Shown here in pieces: positions 12,196-23,321 of a DNA stretch of 64,000 bases. How positions within the stretch are numbered: position 1 is the first letter of the stretch; the number at the start of each line of letters is the position of its first letter. The notes below the pieces were generated by a model. It worked only from the letters and a program-made list of their open reading frames with translations. It was not told the DNA's origin and searched no databases. This DNA is from Mesostigma viride (taxonomy: Eukaryota; Streptophyta; Mesostigmatophyceae; Mesostigmatales; Mesostigmataceae): contig RPFO01000744.1 of the NCBI GenBank assembly GCA_009746045.1, positions 41,001-105,000 of the forward strand. The letters are read 5' to 3'. Position numbers and translations under genes: made by a program.

Positions 12196-13248
12196 TTTTA
12201 TTTAAGTAAATGATCAGAATCTAACTGAAAGCAACAAGGATAAAGGACAAGGCCTAATTTAAGGCAAGGAAAGAAAAGAAAAAGCTTTTAATGGCTTAAA
12301 AGAAGGAACAATTTAAATCAATCCTTTTTAACAACAGTAATGGATAGGGAACCGAATTCTAAGGTGAGAGGAGTATCTAAGCTAGATGAGGATGCAGCCC
12401 TCTTAGGGGGAGACGAAGGAGGGGTAGCAAAACTAGAGCTTCTACAGGAGGGCGACCATGAGGAATAGGGCGTACGTGTAGGCCTAAATCTGATTTGGCT
12501 ATGATCTATAAGGAATGTTGAGCTTCTCGAAGGACATAAATTTCTTGTACCTAATTACATTATATGTACGGTTTTGCACTATCTTCCTAGCATCTGACCA
12601 AGAGAGGAAAATGGCTGACCATTGAGGGGTAATAACTACGTAATATTTAGCTAAGCTATTATCACTAGATGAATGGGAAGGAGCAGTAAAAGATCGCCGC
12701 TGGCTCATGGTAACGCACCTTGTTCTTGAGTAGTCACGATAGGAGTGGAAGGGGTAGGAGTCGACTTAGCTGGGTTATCTGGATCACCGAAATGACGAGG
12801 GCGACAACGGTCCAGCGCTCGTAGTCCTAAAGTCAGCGACCCAGTGACTTTCTGCGAGTGCGGCCGTCTAATGAGCAGCAACACGAAGGAAAAGGTGGAT
12901 CCTACCAAGACGCTAATCGTCTCACTAAGACCGAAATGAAACCATCACCTATCTACGACATCACCTATCTCCGACATCACCTATCTAAGACAGTAAGCAA
13001 CATTCAGGAAAACGAAATGAGGGAAAGGAACTATCTATAGAAGGATTTTCCGCTTCGAGCAGGTCTATCTTCTAGGCAGGGCGTGTCCCGAATCGGGCAG
13101 CACTACCCCCCCAGCTCGCAGGCGACCCGCCCATTACCTGTCAAGTAGGTGTCGTCTTCATTTTCCCAGCCGCGGAAGGGTTGATTCAATGACTTATGTT
13201 GCAGGGGATCGTCGTCTCGCTCTATATCTAAAATTCCTCCGAGTCCAT
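12196..13248 (-). other. Leader of the gypsy element
   Basis: About 1 kb lies between the 5' LTR and gag. No convincing gene is seen. One base inside the LTR the minus strand reads TGGACTCGGAGG, which starts with the TGG expected of a tRNA primer-binding site; the tRNA was not identified. Confidence 0.6.
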
Positions 13249-13820
13249 TGTTACGCCGCGGGTATCTACCACTACCTCTACCTCTAGCTGGCCTGATGCT
13301 ACCTAAACTAGTCAAGCCTCCTCTAGTCAAACCTCTAGCGAAAGACGAACGAGACGATCCAGATCTCAATGCATTTACGTATGTGCTACTGTAATACGCC
13401 ATAAGCCATTTACACAAACCCGTTTACTCCAGGAATAGAGGAAGGAAACACAACTACACTGCCGTGACCCAAGCCTATATGTGTTAATTCATTTAACACA
13501 CGCCGAGTGCACACACAAAGGGTAGAACGCGCATAAATGGTCACCAACGGTCCAACACGCTCGGGCCGACCTGGCCCTCGCCTACAGATGCACGCTGGTC
13601 CACTACATCTACTGATGCACGCTGGTCCACTACATTCTAACACAGGATCAGGACCACTAGTAAAGTACGCGGCGCGGCGCCCAACGGCACCCAATGTACC
13701 ACCGTACTGTTACGAGGACAATAATGTCCCGGTAGGAGCCTAAACGTAAACCTAGGGACAACCGAGGCAAAAGACCTAATTTACGTCCGTAACTACAACG
13801 AATTGTTACGCGACGTAACA
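13249..13820 (-). repeat. 5' LTR of the gypsy element
   Basis: It is a 572 bp copy of 2,239-2,810. The duplicated target CATAT and the remainder of a Copia family A LTR follow to 14,252. Confidence 0.93.
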
Positions 13821-14252
13821 CATATAGGTTGTTAGGGACGCGTCCAAGTAATCAGCTGCACTGTCACAGCCGAACTGTCAATCAATTGATTACACAGACT
13901 CTGGCACGCCTTTGGCGCGCAGATCTATCAATTGTCCATACGGCTAGTCCTGTGGACCTATCCGTACACTACTCAGCATCAATTGTCTCATAGGTCCTGG
14001 CGCGCTACAGTGCGCCTACCTATCAATTGACCATCAAGTCCTGTACAAGTCCTGTCAACGTCCTGCGGACTATCAAAGTGACACTTGTACATCCTGTGTC
14101 CGTACGCGCCCACAGTGGCGCGCCGGGTACTGTCGGCACAGCCTAGGAAACGTCATAACTTTTACGTTCCTTAACCAAATGAGGCGTTCAAGGTGCCGTT
14201 GGAAAGAGCGTAACAATCTCTATCCATCTAACGTAAATCCTTTACGTTAACT

Positions 14253-15643
14253 GTTCCGTGGTTGTTCTCTCTATTGTGATGGAGTTCAAATGGATTGTTT
14301 GTGCCATACACATCACCTAAAAACGGCCTTTTTGGTTACATGGGGTCATATCTCCCACGCATATAGTCAGATCGGGGTGCCTTTCTGGACTTAAGGTCCC
14401 CCTAGGACCCTGTTCACATCACATAAATTGGGGGGCCAACTGACCTATTTTTAGCATCAAACCGTGACGTGGAAACGTGCAGAAAACGATGTTTTCCAGG
14501 CATAAGGAGGCATACAATAGCAGCCACACACAAGTAGTAAATGTAGTCCAATTCAGCTGGAAATGGTCATGCTTACTAATTTACATCCAAAGACAAAAAC
14601 CACCCTTAAGTATGCAATGTAGGACCAAACTATGTGCTATAATTCCAGCATACATTAGCCAAAACACCGTTTTAGTGCATTATTTTCAAACTTATGAAGC
14701 CCTTGCCAGCACATATGTGGCCCAATCATGCCAGAATTCGTCACATGAACAGCACAATACTTGAATTTACACTAGAACACAAGTTGGACATATTAGGACC
14801 ACTGCCGGCCCACTAAAAGTGACGGATGCAAGCAGAAATAGAGCGATTTTTGCCAAGATACTCCATATTCTGTGTCATTGTCTTGGAAAACTTTGCATTC
14901 TTCACTCAATTATCGTCATGGCTGTCATGGGATTCATATACATGCCACTGGGGCTGGATACATTAACCAACCCAGACTAAAAAAGCGATCATCAAGGGAC
15001 AAAATCACCATCAATCACAGTACTTACTGGCATTTGGAACAAGCACCATAGTGCCTACAAGCCTCAAGAAGGGGAGCTTGGCTGACCAGTCGTGCCTGTC
15101 GGCTGACCAGTCTCCTTTCTAAACGGGCCCCGCTCGGCAGCACACACAATCTCCTTTGCAGTACTTGGCCCACTCTGCTGGGCACCCCTGCTGCGCGTGT
15201 CTTATAGCAGCTAATCCAAATATATATCTGCCAGGTGCTTCTCTGCTACATGGAAATACAAAGAGCAATCAAGGACAGCAGTGGCTTGGGCTGCTATTCA
15301 ATTGAGCTCAGCACCTAGCTGCTGTACAACATGATTCTGTCTTCAGTGCTTGTCCTAATTACGCCCCCCCGCCCCCTTGCATGCCATCATCGTCATGCTC
15401 ATCATAGTCTTTAGAACGTGCACTGAACTCCAACCCTTGGACAGTCCATAGGTCATTAAGAATCTGTGCATGTAATTCTAGCTCTTCTCAGTTTAACTCA
15501 TCTACCACCCTCTCATGGTCGTGTCATCTCTCATGTAATCCACCTACTAGGTTTATCGTGGCCACTGATCTTTCAGCCCCTCCTGACATCAACATCTGCA
15601 TGGGCAAACACACTGTTGACATCACCCTTCCTCTTTAGCCTAC
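14253..15643. other. No gene recognised
   Basis: AT-leaning unique-looking sequence with only short open frames. I see no repeat match elsewhere in the window, no protein motif and no RNA gene. It is host or old intergenic/intronic DNA. Confidence 0.5.
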
Positions 15644-16374
15644 TGTCTAATCACCAAGAAAATGTCCTCGTATGAGGACATTTTTAAGCATGGATACCAT
15701 TTGTAATAACTCACACATTTCAACGTACATATCCATGGGTACGGCATGGAACCATGTTCATTTATGATATGTTCAAGAGTAGCAATGCTTAACATCCATG
15801 AAATATGCTCATTGTATAATGGTTTACGATTTATAAATGCAGGGGGGTCGCTACGCGAGTGACCAACAAGCACTCAAGTCAACAATATGCCCAGAAAGAA
15901 GGCAGGGCCAGGTCATGGCTGGTCCTGAAAATGCACCCAAGGTGCCCACAACATGTCTACGTTACACCCTCGCTATCCTAGACCCTGCAGCCTGCCGGGG
16001 GGGGGCACAAAATGTAACTGGCAGCCAGGGACCATGGTGCAGGCCAAATAGCAGGTGTAAAGCTAGCTCAAAGCTAGCTCAGTCCAAAGAATGAAATAAG
16101 AAGCAAATACTTGCCAAGGTTAGGTCCAAGATCGTTATTGGAGGCTTGGCTGCCACCACGGTGCTCGACAATGATGCTGAAGCCTTCAATTATATATGAA
16201 GCAGATACTGCAAAGAGGCACAAATAGCAATACAAGCACAATGTAAGCATGACAAGCTCAAGTTTCCAAGCCAGTCTAGCTCACTTGGACATGAGGTTAA
16301 GCGTTAGAAACATATGGGCAACATCCCAGCAAGCCTTGAAAAAGTTTTCAGCAACAAGGCAGTATATGTGTTAA
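15644..16374 (-). repeat. R2 repeat, arm 1 (inverted relative to 22,595-23,321)
   Basis: Arm 1 is the reverse complement of 22,595-23,321 with few differences. Its inner end is GTATATGTG followed by TTAA. Near the outer end, at 15,659-15,684, is an imperfect palindrome with 11 bp arms (ATGTCCTC...GAGGACAT). The exon-like stretch described for arm 2 is also present here on the minus strand. Confidence 0.85.
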
Positions 16375-16532
16375 CCCCTAAATGGTCTGAGATCCTGCCG
16401 ATAAATCGGCTGGATCTTCACAATTTTGCAAACCAGATGCCATCCAACCTACCCATATCCAATGGCTGTCCTTGGGGGCCAAGCATGTCCATGAGTTGCC
16501 TCCGGGTTGGTACATCACAACCTCACATATAT

Positions 16533-17145
16533 ATTAAAAATATAATTACTTACAGCAGAGTGAAATCACTCAAACCAAAGCAAACGCCCAGCTATAAACC
16601 TATAGACAGAGCCATGTCAAAGCTCTATACTACGATAAGACCAATGGAAACTCCTAACGGGAGGAACCTAATAGCCCTGCTGCACCGCAAAATCAGCCCG
16701 CGTACGGCGGAGCATGATGTCAGCCATGGCCCGAGTCAGCGCCACCGACAAGCGCTGACGCCAATATGACGTCCAGGTCCGCGCCGACCATGGGGCCCGC
16801 TGGCCCTCCAGGTCCAGCCGGTCCTCCCGGAGCCGGCAACACTCCTTGAAGAAGGCGGAGGTCAGGGGCCCCATGGCCCCAAACTCCTCCAGGACAAAGG
16901 GCACCACACGATGGTGCCCGACGTCGCCGTAGGCCAGGAGCTTGGCCCGCTCCGCCCGGTCCGCCGTGTAACCTGCCGTGAGGGAGGCCCCAGCCACGTG
17001 GCTAAGAGCCAAGGGCCGCGCCACCGAAACGTCAATAAAGCAGATGCCGGCCACCCCCCTCAAAGTCCAGCACCATGATGTCATGCCGGTGGTTGGGGGA
17101 ATAGAAGGCAGCGCCATCCGCATCCTCGGACCGGATGTTCGCGAT
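16533..17145 (-). mobile_element. 5'-truncated LINE with restriction-like endonuclease (C-terminal fragment)
   Basis: The 613 bp insertion is flanked by a perfect 16 bp TSD, ACAACCTCACATATAT (16,517-16,532 and 17,146-17,161). The minus-strand coding part (stop at 16,668) holds FIDVSVARPLA, FVLEEFGAMGP and RTRADFAVQQGY. These match the C terminus of the longer LINE next to it (18,989-20,362). Only the end of the endonuclease domain and the 3' UTR are present, a common result of incomplete reverse transcription. The 3' UTRs of the two copies differ, so they are different subfamilies. Confidence 0.85.
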
Positions 17146-17275
17146 ACAACCTCACATATATTCATTGAGAATGATAGATTACGGAGGTGAGATAGGCATG
17201 CAACATAAGGAAAAACCCGATAACTGGGAGAATAACCCTGAAGAAATTAATAGTAATCTGACACAGACATCCAAG

Positions 17276-18885
17276 CAGTGCTTTTGCTAACGGGACTATT
17301 TCGTCAACCGGTTGACGAATTTTGAAAATAGTAGTAAAATAGTCAACCATTTTGGGCAATTCGTCAACCACATTCGTCAACCAACTCGGCAATTCGTCAA
17401 CCAATTGACGAATATGCTCCGAAGTTCGTCAACCGGTTTGACGAAATGTTTAGGGTATTCGTCAACCACCAAGTCCTGAAGGCCAGACCTAAGGTCCAGC
17501 GGCGCGGCGTCAGGCCGTCAGCCCGTACCATCTGAATCCTAGGTACGCTGCAGTTGGAGTTGGTTTGGAAAGACAGTACGTCAGTACGGTTCAGGACAAT
17601 GCTCGGGTACCAAAACTGAAGACGAGCAAGGCAGGACTTGAGCCGACGAGGGCATGAAAAAATTATTAACCAGGCGGTGACCATGCGTATGCTACCTGCT
17701 GTTCGGCAGCAAACGTCCATATATTTGCGCGTGGGGAGACTTTTTACGTTATTCTTGACATGTTTTACTAGCGATGACGGCCAGGAATGGTTCGAGGCTA
17801 TGTCCGTGAGGTGGGAGTGACGGCTCCCGCACAGCAGGTAATCTGCGGTTTCGACCTGGTACGTATTAACATGTTATCGTTTATGAATTACAGCACCAAG
17901 TCGTCCTATCGTTTATAAACTAGTTGTAGACATGTAATCGATGGTTTTTGCTTGTCGTTTTGTTGCTTTAGTGCTTGTACGCGTTCGCTTGTGATGGTTG
18001 GGGAATACCACTATGTCACGCAGATTTTGGACCAGATTTGATTGCTAGTAGCTGAGGCTTCAACGAAACCAGTGAAGTAGCGTTTGGTATTGTCTCTAAA
18101 CATGGTGGGCTTGATAACGGAGTGCTTTTCCCTGCACAGACATAGCGAGACAAGTGGTTTTCTGGCCAGCTCTAGGCATTGCTTCTTGGTTTGCTGGCCC
18201 AAGTTATCCTTCTGCTTGTGCGTCCATAGTGCATGCAAGAAACATGAATGGCCGGGGCATGCTTTCATGGAAGCATAACCAGGTTAGTTCTTTTGTTTTT
18301 TCTATCATTGCCAATCATTGGAATTGCTTTATAGTGTGTTGGATGCATTGATAATGTAGCTCCTTGTGAACCCCTTCTACGCTTGGTTTTGGGCCTTGGC
18401 ACAAGCTTTATACTTGTTGTATAGCATGCTGTTGTGATTTTAAAGCTGGAAATGTGTTTGGGAATCTATCCATGTGTGGCCATCTATGATGTTTTGTGCC
18501 ACGTTGGAATTGAATGCCTATACGGTAAGCAAAACACCCCAAAATAACTGCACCCGTTATAACGGTCTGAGCTATTTTGGGCTGTATGCTAGCTAGCCTG
18601 TGCAGTTCTATGGCATGCCTGTGATTATGCAGTTGTCAACAACCACTATGTGATATTATGTTTTATCCACATGCAATACATGCGTGTGTGAGGCGTGAGC
18701 GACCTTAAGTTAATTATGAAGAAATAAAGCTTCCTCCTCCCCCCCCCCCAGGGTTGACGAAGCGCCAAGGCAAATAGTCAACCAGTTTGACGAATAGCCG
18801 AGGCAAATAGTCAACCATTTGACGAAGTGCCGAGGCAAATAGTCAACAGTTTGACGAATGACAAAAACCCTTAGCAAAAGCACTG
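17276..18885. mobile_element. Non-autonomous hAT-like DNA transposon
   Basis: The 1,610 bp element has terminal inverted repeats CAGTGCTTTTGCTAA and a perfect 8 bp TSD, CATCCAAG (17,268-17,275 and 18,886-18,893). An 8 bp TSD with CAGTG-type ends is the signature of hAT elements. Both ends carry many subterminal copies of GTCAACC/GACGAA, including a perfect palindrome, TTCGTCAACCGGTTGACGAA, at 17,300-17,319; such repeats are where hAT transposases bind. No transposase-like frame is seen inside, so it would depend on a relative elsewhere. Confidence 0.9.
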
Positions 18886-18988
18886 CATCCAAGGATCACG
18901 CCAGCGGCACAAGGTACAACTAACTATACATCACAAAACTACACGCAGCAACAGCGCTGCCGGCCCACCATGCAGGCCTGGATGGGAT

Positions 18989-21096
18989 CTAGACCGCATG
19001 GGTCGCGACAAAGTCGGCCCGGGTGCGGCGGAATAACACATCAGCCACGGTGCGAGTGAGGGCGAGTGACAGACGCTGCCGCCAATACGAGGACCACGTG
19101 CGGGCCGACCACGGGGCGGTCTGACCCTCGAGGTCGAGGCGGTCTTCACGGCGCTGGCAGCACTCGTGGAAAAACTCCGCTGTCTTGGGGCCCATGGCCC
19201 CGAACTCCTCAAGGACAAAGGGGATGACCCGGTGGGGCCCCACATTGCCGTAGGAGGCAAACTTGTCGCGCTCAGCCACAGCGGCAGCAGCGCCGGCATC
19301 CACAGCCGCCCGGAGGATGTGGCGACCGGAAAGCGGCCGAGCCACGGAGACATCGATGAGCAGGTGGCAACCCTGCCCGTCGTAGTCAAGCACGGTAATA
19401 TCGGGGCGATGGTTGGGTGAGTAGAGGGCGGCCCCATCCGCGTCCTCGCACTTGATGGTGGAGTGGGGAAAGACCGACCGAACCATGGCACACACCACCC
19501 GGAGGAGAGCGGTATGGAGATAGAGGAACCAGTTCTGGTTCTGCTGGCCACCCATGCACGCGATGTAGTGCGTCCCAGTAGTATCCAGAGCAAGCCCGCA
19601 GCTGCCGCAGGACGCACCCGCCGTGATGAGAGGTTGCGGGGCAAAGAGCTGGTGGCGGAGAGCGATGGCGTAAAGGGCCGGAACCAGTGTGAACAAAGGG
19701 CTCATGGGGAGGGCGCGCAGGAATGCGGACCCCACGCTCCCCTCAAGGGAAACGGAGTGAAGCCAAGCCTTCCCCTGATCGTTCAAGCTCGCATGCAGAC
19801 CCATCCAGTCGGCACAGTGTAGTATACCCGCGTAGGTCTTTTGTTGTTTTTCATGAACGCAGGCAGGGAAGACACTAGGACTGACGACAGTGGACACGCC
19901 GGGCGTGCCCCGGGGCAGGTGACGGTGGACGGCCTGAGCGGGGCGGACGAGGTCGCAAGCCTGCTGGATCCCGAGGTAAGAATCCTGCACAGCCTGCACA
20001 AAGGGGAAGGGGGATGGGGTGACCAAGTCGGGAATGGCGCTGACGGCGCTGGGGACCAACCGGCGGATCTCCGCCCAGGCCTGAGCAACAGAGCCAAGGA
20101 AGGCGGCGGGGGCGAGGCGGGCGGCGCGGGTGAGCCCACACCCGCCCATGCGGCAGGGGAGGGTGGCCAAGCGCATGGAGTGAGCTGGCAGGCTAGGGCC
20201 GGGGAGGAGCACCTGCAAGGCGGCCTGAATGCGCTCGTCATGGCCTTCCGCGGCAAGCCGCACCAAGTGGGGGGAGCGCCACGGAGCCAGTGAACCACCC
20301 GCGGGTGGGCGCAAAACCACAGGAGGAGCCCTTTGGTCTGGGGGTCCTTGAGGCGCGCCCAAGTCTCGAGGACATGGGTGCGCTGTTCCACGGTGGCCCG
20401 GAGCTCCTCTTCGACGTAGTCAGGGTCACCCACAGGGACGCCCAGGCACGAGAAACCACGCGCCCGCGCCAATGCCCCCGGGATAGCCGCGGGGAAGCCA
20501 GAGCAGTCCCCCTGGGGCGAAAAGACTGCACACTTGGGGAGGGTGAGCCGAAGGTTGATGGCCGCCATGGCCACTTCAAGGGCAGCCAGGGCGGCAACCA
20601 CAGCGTCGGCCGGGCCAAGGGCATGGATATCGTCCATATAGGCGAGGAGCACGACATCCGGGTGCGCAGCGTGGACACCTTGGAGAGCCTTGTGCAGCGG
20701 GGCAGACAGGTAAAAGGGGCCGAGGGGGTCACCTTGCTGGGTTCCCGTGCGGGAAGCGATGTCGGCGAACGTCCCATCCTCCATGAGGAAGGAGAGTTGA
20801 GTGGGTTCGCCGTAGCAGGCTGCTGTCCACGCAAGAAGGTCAGGGAACGCCTCGCCGACGGCCTCAAAGATGCTAGCCTTGGTGACAGCATTGAACGCAT
20901 TGTGGCAATCCACCTTCAGCGCCACATGGGTCGGATGCGTCTCGAGGTAGGCCTGAACTGTGTGCACGATGATGTCGCTGCCCCCTTTGGTGGCGACGCC
21001 AAGCTGGGCCGCGACGGACTCCTCAGTATCACTCCGGTTGGGGCAGAAGTAGGCGCGAAACTCGGGGGCCTTTTGGCGACAAATGACCTTACTCAC
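18989..21096 (-). pseudogene. LINE reverse transcriptase with C-terminal restriction-like endonuclease
   Basis: The reverse transcriptase part (about 20,290-21,096) has the motifs KVDCHNAFN, GTQQGDPLGP and LAYMDDIHALG, i.e. A, B and the YMDD box of C. The C-terminal part (18,989-20,290) has a CCHC finger, CGSCG...THYIAC, followed by RPDITVLDY and LLIDVSVARP. This is the layout of the restriction-like endonuclease of R2/NeSL/HERO-type LINEs, which nicks the target and primes reverse transcription there. A single frameshift near 20,270 separates the two parts, and the N terminus is truncated. The product ends in VADVLFRRTRADFVATHAV, the same block as the fragment at 16,668. Confidence 0.85.
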
Positions 21097-21124
21097 CAGC
21101 TTGCGTAGGATACCTCACATATAT

Positions 21125-21581
21125 GCAGGGTAGGCCATATATAACTGCCGTCAAAGTCAGGGGGGTCAAGACGCGCGTTTTCATTTTTGGTAGAATGTGC
21201 ATTTTGAATTATGTTATAATAAGACCTAGGCACCTACCACTTCAGGGATGATAAACAATTAGTTGCTGAACAGTTTGAGCCATTGGGGTCATCATTTGGG
21301 TGGGTATACCAGCAGTTACACCCAGTACAGCCCATAGGGGTACCGTTGGTAAAAAGCAACCAAGGGGGTAAGGGTGGGCATACTACCTACTAATATGGCC
21401 ACCAACCATGCCAAACAATACATTTCTCTTCCACAGTGATGGGGAAACATAACTGCATCATCACACTGCCCTTACATGGCACCTATGTGCAGGTGCTACT
21501 TTGTCCATGCACGTAGGTAACGTGGTACGGATACCCTACGCAAGGCATGCTGTCCAAAAACCAAATGTCCTCATTTGAGGA
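21125..21581. other. No gene recognised
   Basis: Unique-looking sequence that continues the pre-insertion target of the two LINEs. Its right end holds a near-palindrome, ATGTCCTCATTTGAGGACAT (21,565-21,584), against the start of R1. Confidence 0.5.
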
Positions 21582-22594
21582 CATAGTCCTCGTTTGAGAC
21601 GGGGGGGGTCAGGGGGGCGGTTTTGGCGCCAAAGTTGGTCCTGAGGATCCCTGGTGGGTTTTGGCGCGAAACTGGGATAGGTACTGAGCGCGCCAAGCCC
21701 CCGGGGTCGACAGGGGTCGACCGTACCTGGAAAATATGAGGCGAGGAAAAGTACCTACTACAGCAAGAACGTTGCAATGCAATCGAGTATTTTGTCGAGT
21801 GACGGCTATGGGGTCGTTCCAGTTCTGAGGCTTGCCTGAATGTTATAGGCCATTATTTTGCCCCGAATGAAGACAGAAATTTAGATCATCATCTAGTCAT
21901 TTCGAAGATGCTGCTTTTGACGTGCAGTTGCTTTGTATATATCGAAAATATTGTTCATGAACGGATTTTGGCATCGTTGAAGAAAATCTGGAAGCTACGT
22001 AGATGGCATGATAGGTCAGTATGCAGTTCGGTTTTACAATTTCTTTTTCCGCCCAGTAGCTGCGGATATCGCGAGTATGGGTTATGGTACGCTTCTGGGT
22101 TAATGGGCGACCCGGGCAACAGAGGGACCTGGGCAGTTAGATGGGTCAAAGAGTCTCCATTTTTTCGTCGTGATATCGCAGTCACGCCTGGCGAAAACCA
22201 CGGCGAGCGCGAGCCATATTTTACTTTTGCCGCAAGGCTGGGTGCTTCCCGGGCGTCACCGTCCTTTAATATATATTTCTTGAGCTGTCCCGAGCAGCTG
22301 GCGGCCTGGGCGCACGTCAAGAATAAGGTTCCGGATGTCATCCGCAACCGCATCGTTCTAAACAAGCGTGTCAAGAGTATCGTAGCTTATAACTCCCGCA
22401 GACTTAATGATTCCGGTTCTTTTCAATGCCCAACGTCGTGGTTGTGATTACGCCTATGTCCGGGGAACTTAAAGGAAGTTTGCTGGGTAATGCTTTCTTT
22501 TCCCGTGGTGTCACTGAAAAGGTAAACGGCCTTGCGTCGTCAAAACAGCAGCAAGTAGAAGTCACTGTGCTTAGTTGCAATGTGGTAGTTTGAT
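21582..22594 (+). repeat. R1 repeat, copy 1
   Basis: About 1.0 kb is shared at roughly 95% identity with the minus-strand copy at 46,969-45,832 plus 29,817-29,693. It starts CATAGTCCTCGTTTGAGAC, then has a G-run and a GC-rich upstream part, the 179-residue frame, and a tail ending GTAGTTTGAT. It is directly followed by TTAA and R2 arm 2. Confidence 0.88.
21908..22447 (+). CDS. Conserved repeat-borne protein of unknown function (179 aa)
   Basis: The frame starts at ATG 21,908 (MLLLTCSCFVYIEN) and ends at 22,447. A second copy at 45,854-46,393 keeps the frame, with mostly conservative or silent changes, which suggests selection or recent spread. It is basic with several Trp (WKLRRWHDR, GTWAVRWVKESPFF) and no recognised domain. 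Overlapping the end in another frame is an ATG at 22,426 opening MPNVVVVITPMSGELKG and reaching GVTEK before a GTAAAC that could be a splice donor, so the real gene may be spliced. It probably belongs to a transposable element, but its type is unknown. Confidence 0.5.
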   Translation: MLLLTCSCFVYIENIVHERILASLKKIWKLRRWHDRSVCSSVLQFLFPPSSCGYREYGLWYASGLMGDPGNRGTWAVRWVKESPFFRRDIAVTPGENHGEREPYFTFAARLGASRASPSFNIYFLSCPEQLAAWAHVKNKVPDVIRNRIVLNKRVKSIVAYNSRRLNDSGSFQCPTSWL

Positions 22595-23321
22595 TTAACA
22601 CATATACTTCCTTGTTGCTGAAAACTTTTTCAAGGCTTGCTGGGATGTTGCCCATATGTTTCTAACGCTTAACCTCATGTCCAAGTGAGCTAGACTGGCT
22701 TGGAAACTTGAGCTTGTAATGCTTACATTGTGCTTGTATTGCTATTTGTGCCTCTTTGCAGTATCTGCTTCATATATAATTGAAGGCTTCAGCATCATTG
22801 TCGAGCACCGTGGTGGCAGCCAAGCCTCCAATAACGATCTTGGACCTAACCTTGGCAAGTATTTGCTTCTTATTTCATTCTTTGGACTGAGCTAGCTTTG
22901 AGCTAGCTTTACACCTGCTATTTGGCCTGCACCATGGTCCCTGGCTGCCAGTTACATTTTGTGCCCCCCCCCGGCAGGCTGCAGGGTCTAGGATAGCGAG
23001 GGTGTAACGTAGACATGTTGTGGGCACCTTGGGTGCATTTTCAGGACCAGCCATGACCTGGCCCTGCCTTCTTTCTGGGCATATTGTTGACTTGAGTGCT
23101 TGTTGGTCACTCGCGTAGCGACCCCCCTGCATTCATAAATCGTAAACCATTATACAATGAGCATATTTCATGGATGTTAAGCATTGCTACTCTTGAACAT
23201 ATCATAAATGAACATGGTTCCATGCCGTACCCATGGATGTGTTGAAATATGCGAGTTATTACAAATGGTATCCATGCTTAAAAATGTCCTCATATGAGGA
23301 CATTTTCTTGGTGATTAGACA
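22595..23321 (+). repeat. R2 repeat, arm 2 (inverted relative to 15,644-16,374)
   Basis: The arm begins TTAA then CACATATAC and is the reverse complement of arm 1. A perfect 26 bp palindrome centred on CATATG lies near the outer end at 23,281-23,306. A C-run of 9-10 bases differs in length between the arms. Confidence 0.85.
22762..22858 (+). other. Exon-like stretch in R2
   Basis: The stretch follows CTCTTTGCAG and precedes GTATTT. In one frame it reads SASYIIEGFSIIVEHRGG and onward to NLGK without stops. Both R2 arms keep it. No family is recognised and expression is not shown, so this is a weak call. Confidence 0.3.

Larger units (their letters stand above)
2239..13820 (-). mobile_element. 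Ty3/gypsy chromovirus-type LTR retrotransposon fossil
   Basis: This 11,582 bp element has 572 bp LTRs (2,239-2,810 and 13,249-13,820) that begin TGTTAC and end GTAACA, and it is flanked by TSD CATAT. I see no differences between the LTRs by eye, so the insertion is recent. On the minus strand the order is leader, gag with zinc knuckle, protease, reverse transcriptase, RNase H, integrase with chromodomain, then two further open frames, then the 3' LTR. A purine run on the minus strand touches the 3' LTR. The gag-pol part carries several breaks (about half a dozen). The two downstream frames look whole. The length is about twice that of a basic Ty3 element because of the long leader and the 3' region. 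Confidence 0.93.
1..14252 (-). mobile_element. Copia-type LTR retrotransposon fossil, family A copy 1 (partial, interrupted)
   Basis: This is a minus-strand relative of the element at 37,920-45,745. It shows the 5' LTR, the open frame upstream of gag, and gag; pol lies beyond the left edge of the window. The LTR matches the reverse complement of the 37,920 LTR. It is split by the gypsy element at 2,239-13,820, with TSD CATAT at 2,234-2,238 and 13,821-13,825. Its outer end at 14,252 reads GTTAACT, which fits the AGTT...AACT ends of the family. It differs from the other copy at scattered sites, so it is a separate insertion. It is broken by the inserted element and by about one further lesion in the visible part. 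Confidence 0.9.
17162..21111 (-). mobile_element. 5'-truncated LINE with restriction-like endonuclease, interrupted by a hAT-like element
   Basis: The insertion is bounded by ACCTCACATATAT at 17,149-17,161 and 21,112-21,124. It carries reverse transcriptase and a C-terminal restriction-like endonuclease on the minus strand. Its 3' UTR is split by the hAT-like element at 17,276-18,885. Without that insert it is about 2.3 kb. The first part of the reverse transcriptase and anything upstream are missing, so it is dead on arrival. Confidence 0.85.

Noticed and set aside
20290-21108. Plus-strand open frame of 272 codons
   Set aside because: It lies antisense to the LINE reverse transcriptase, which has clear motifs. 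It is a shadow of GC-rich coding sequence.
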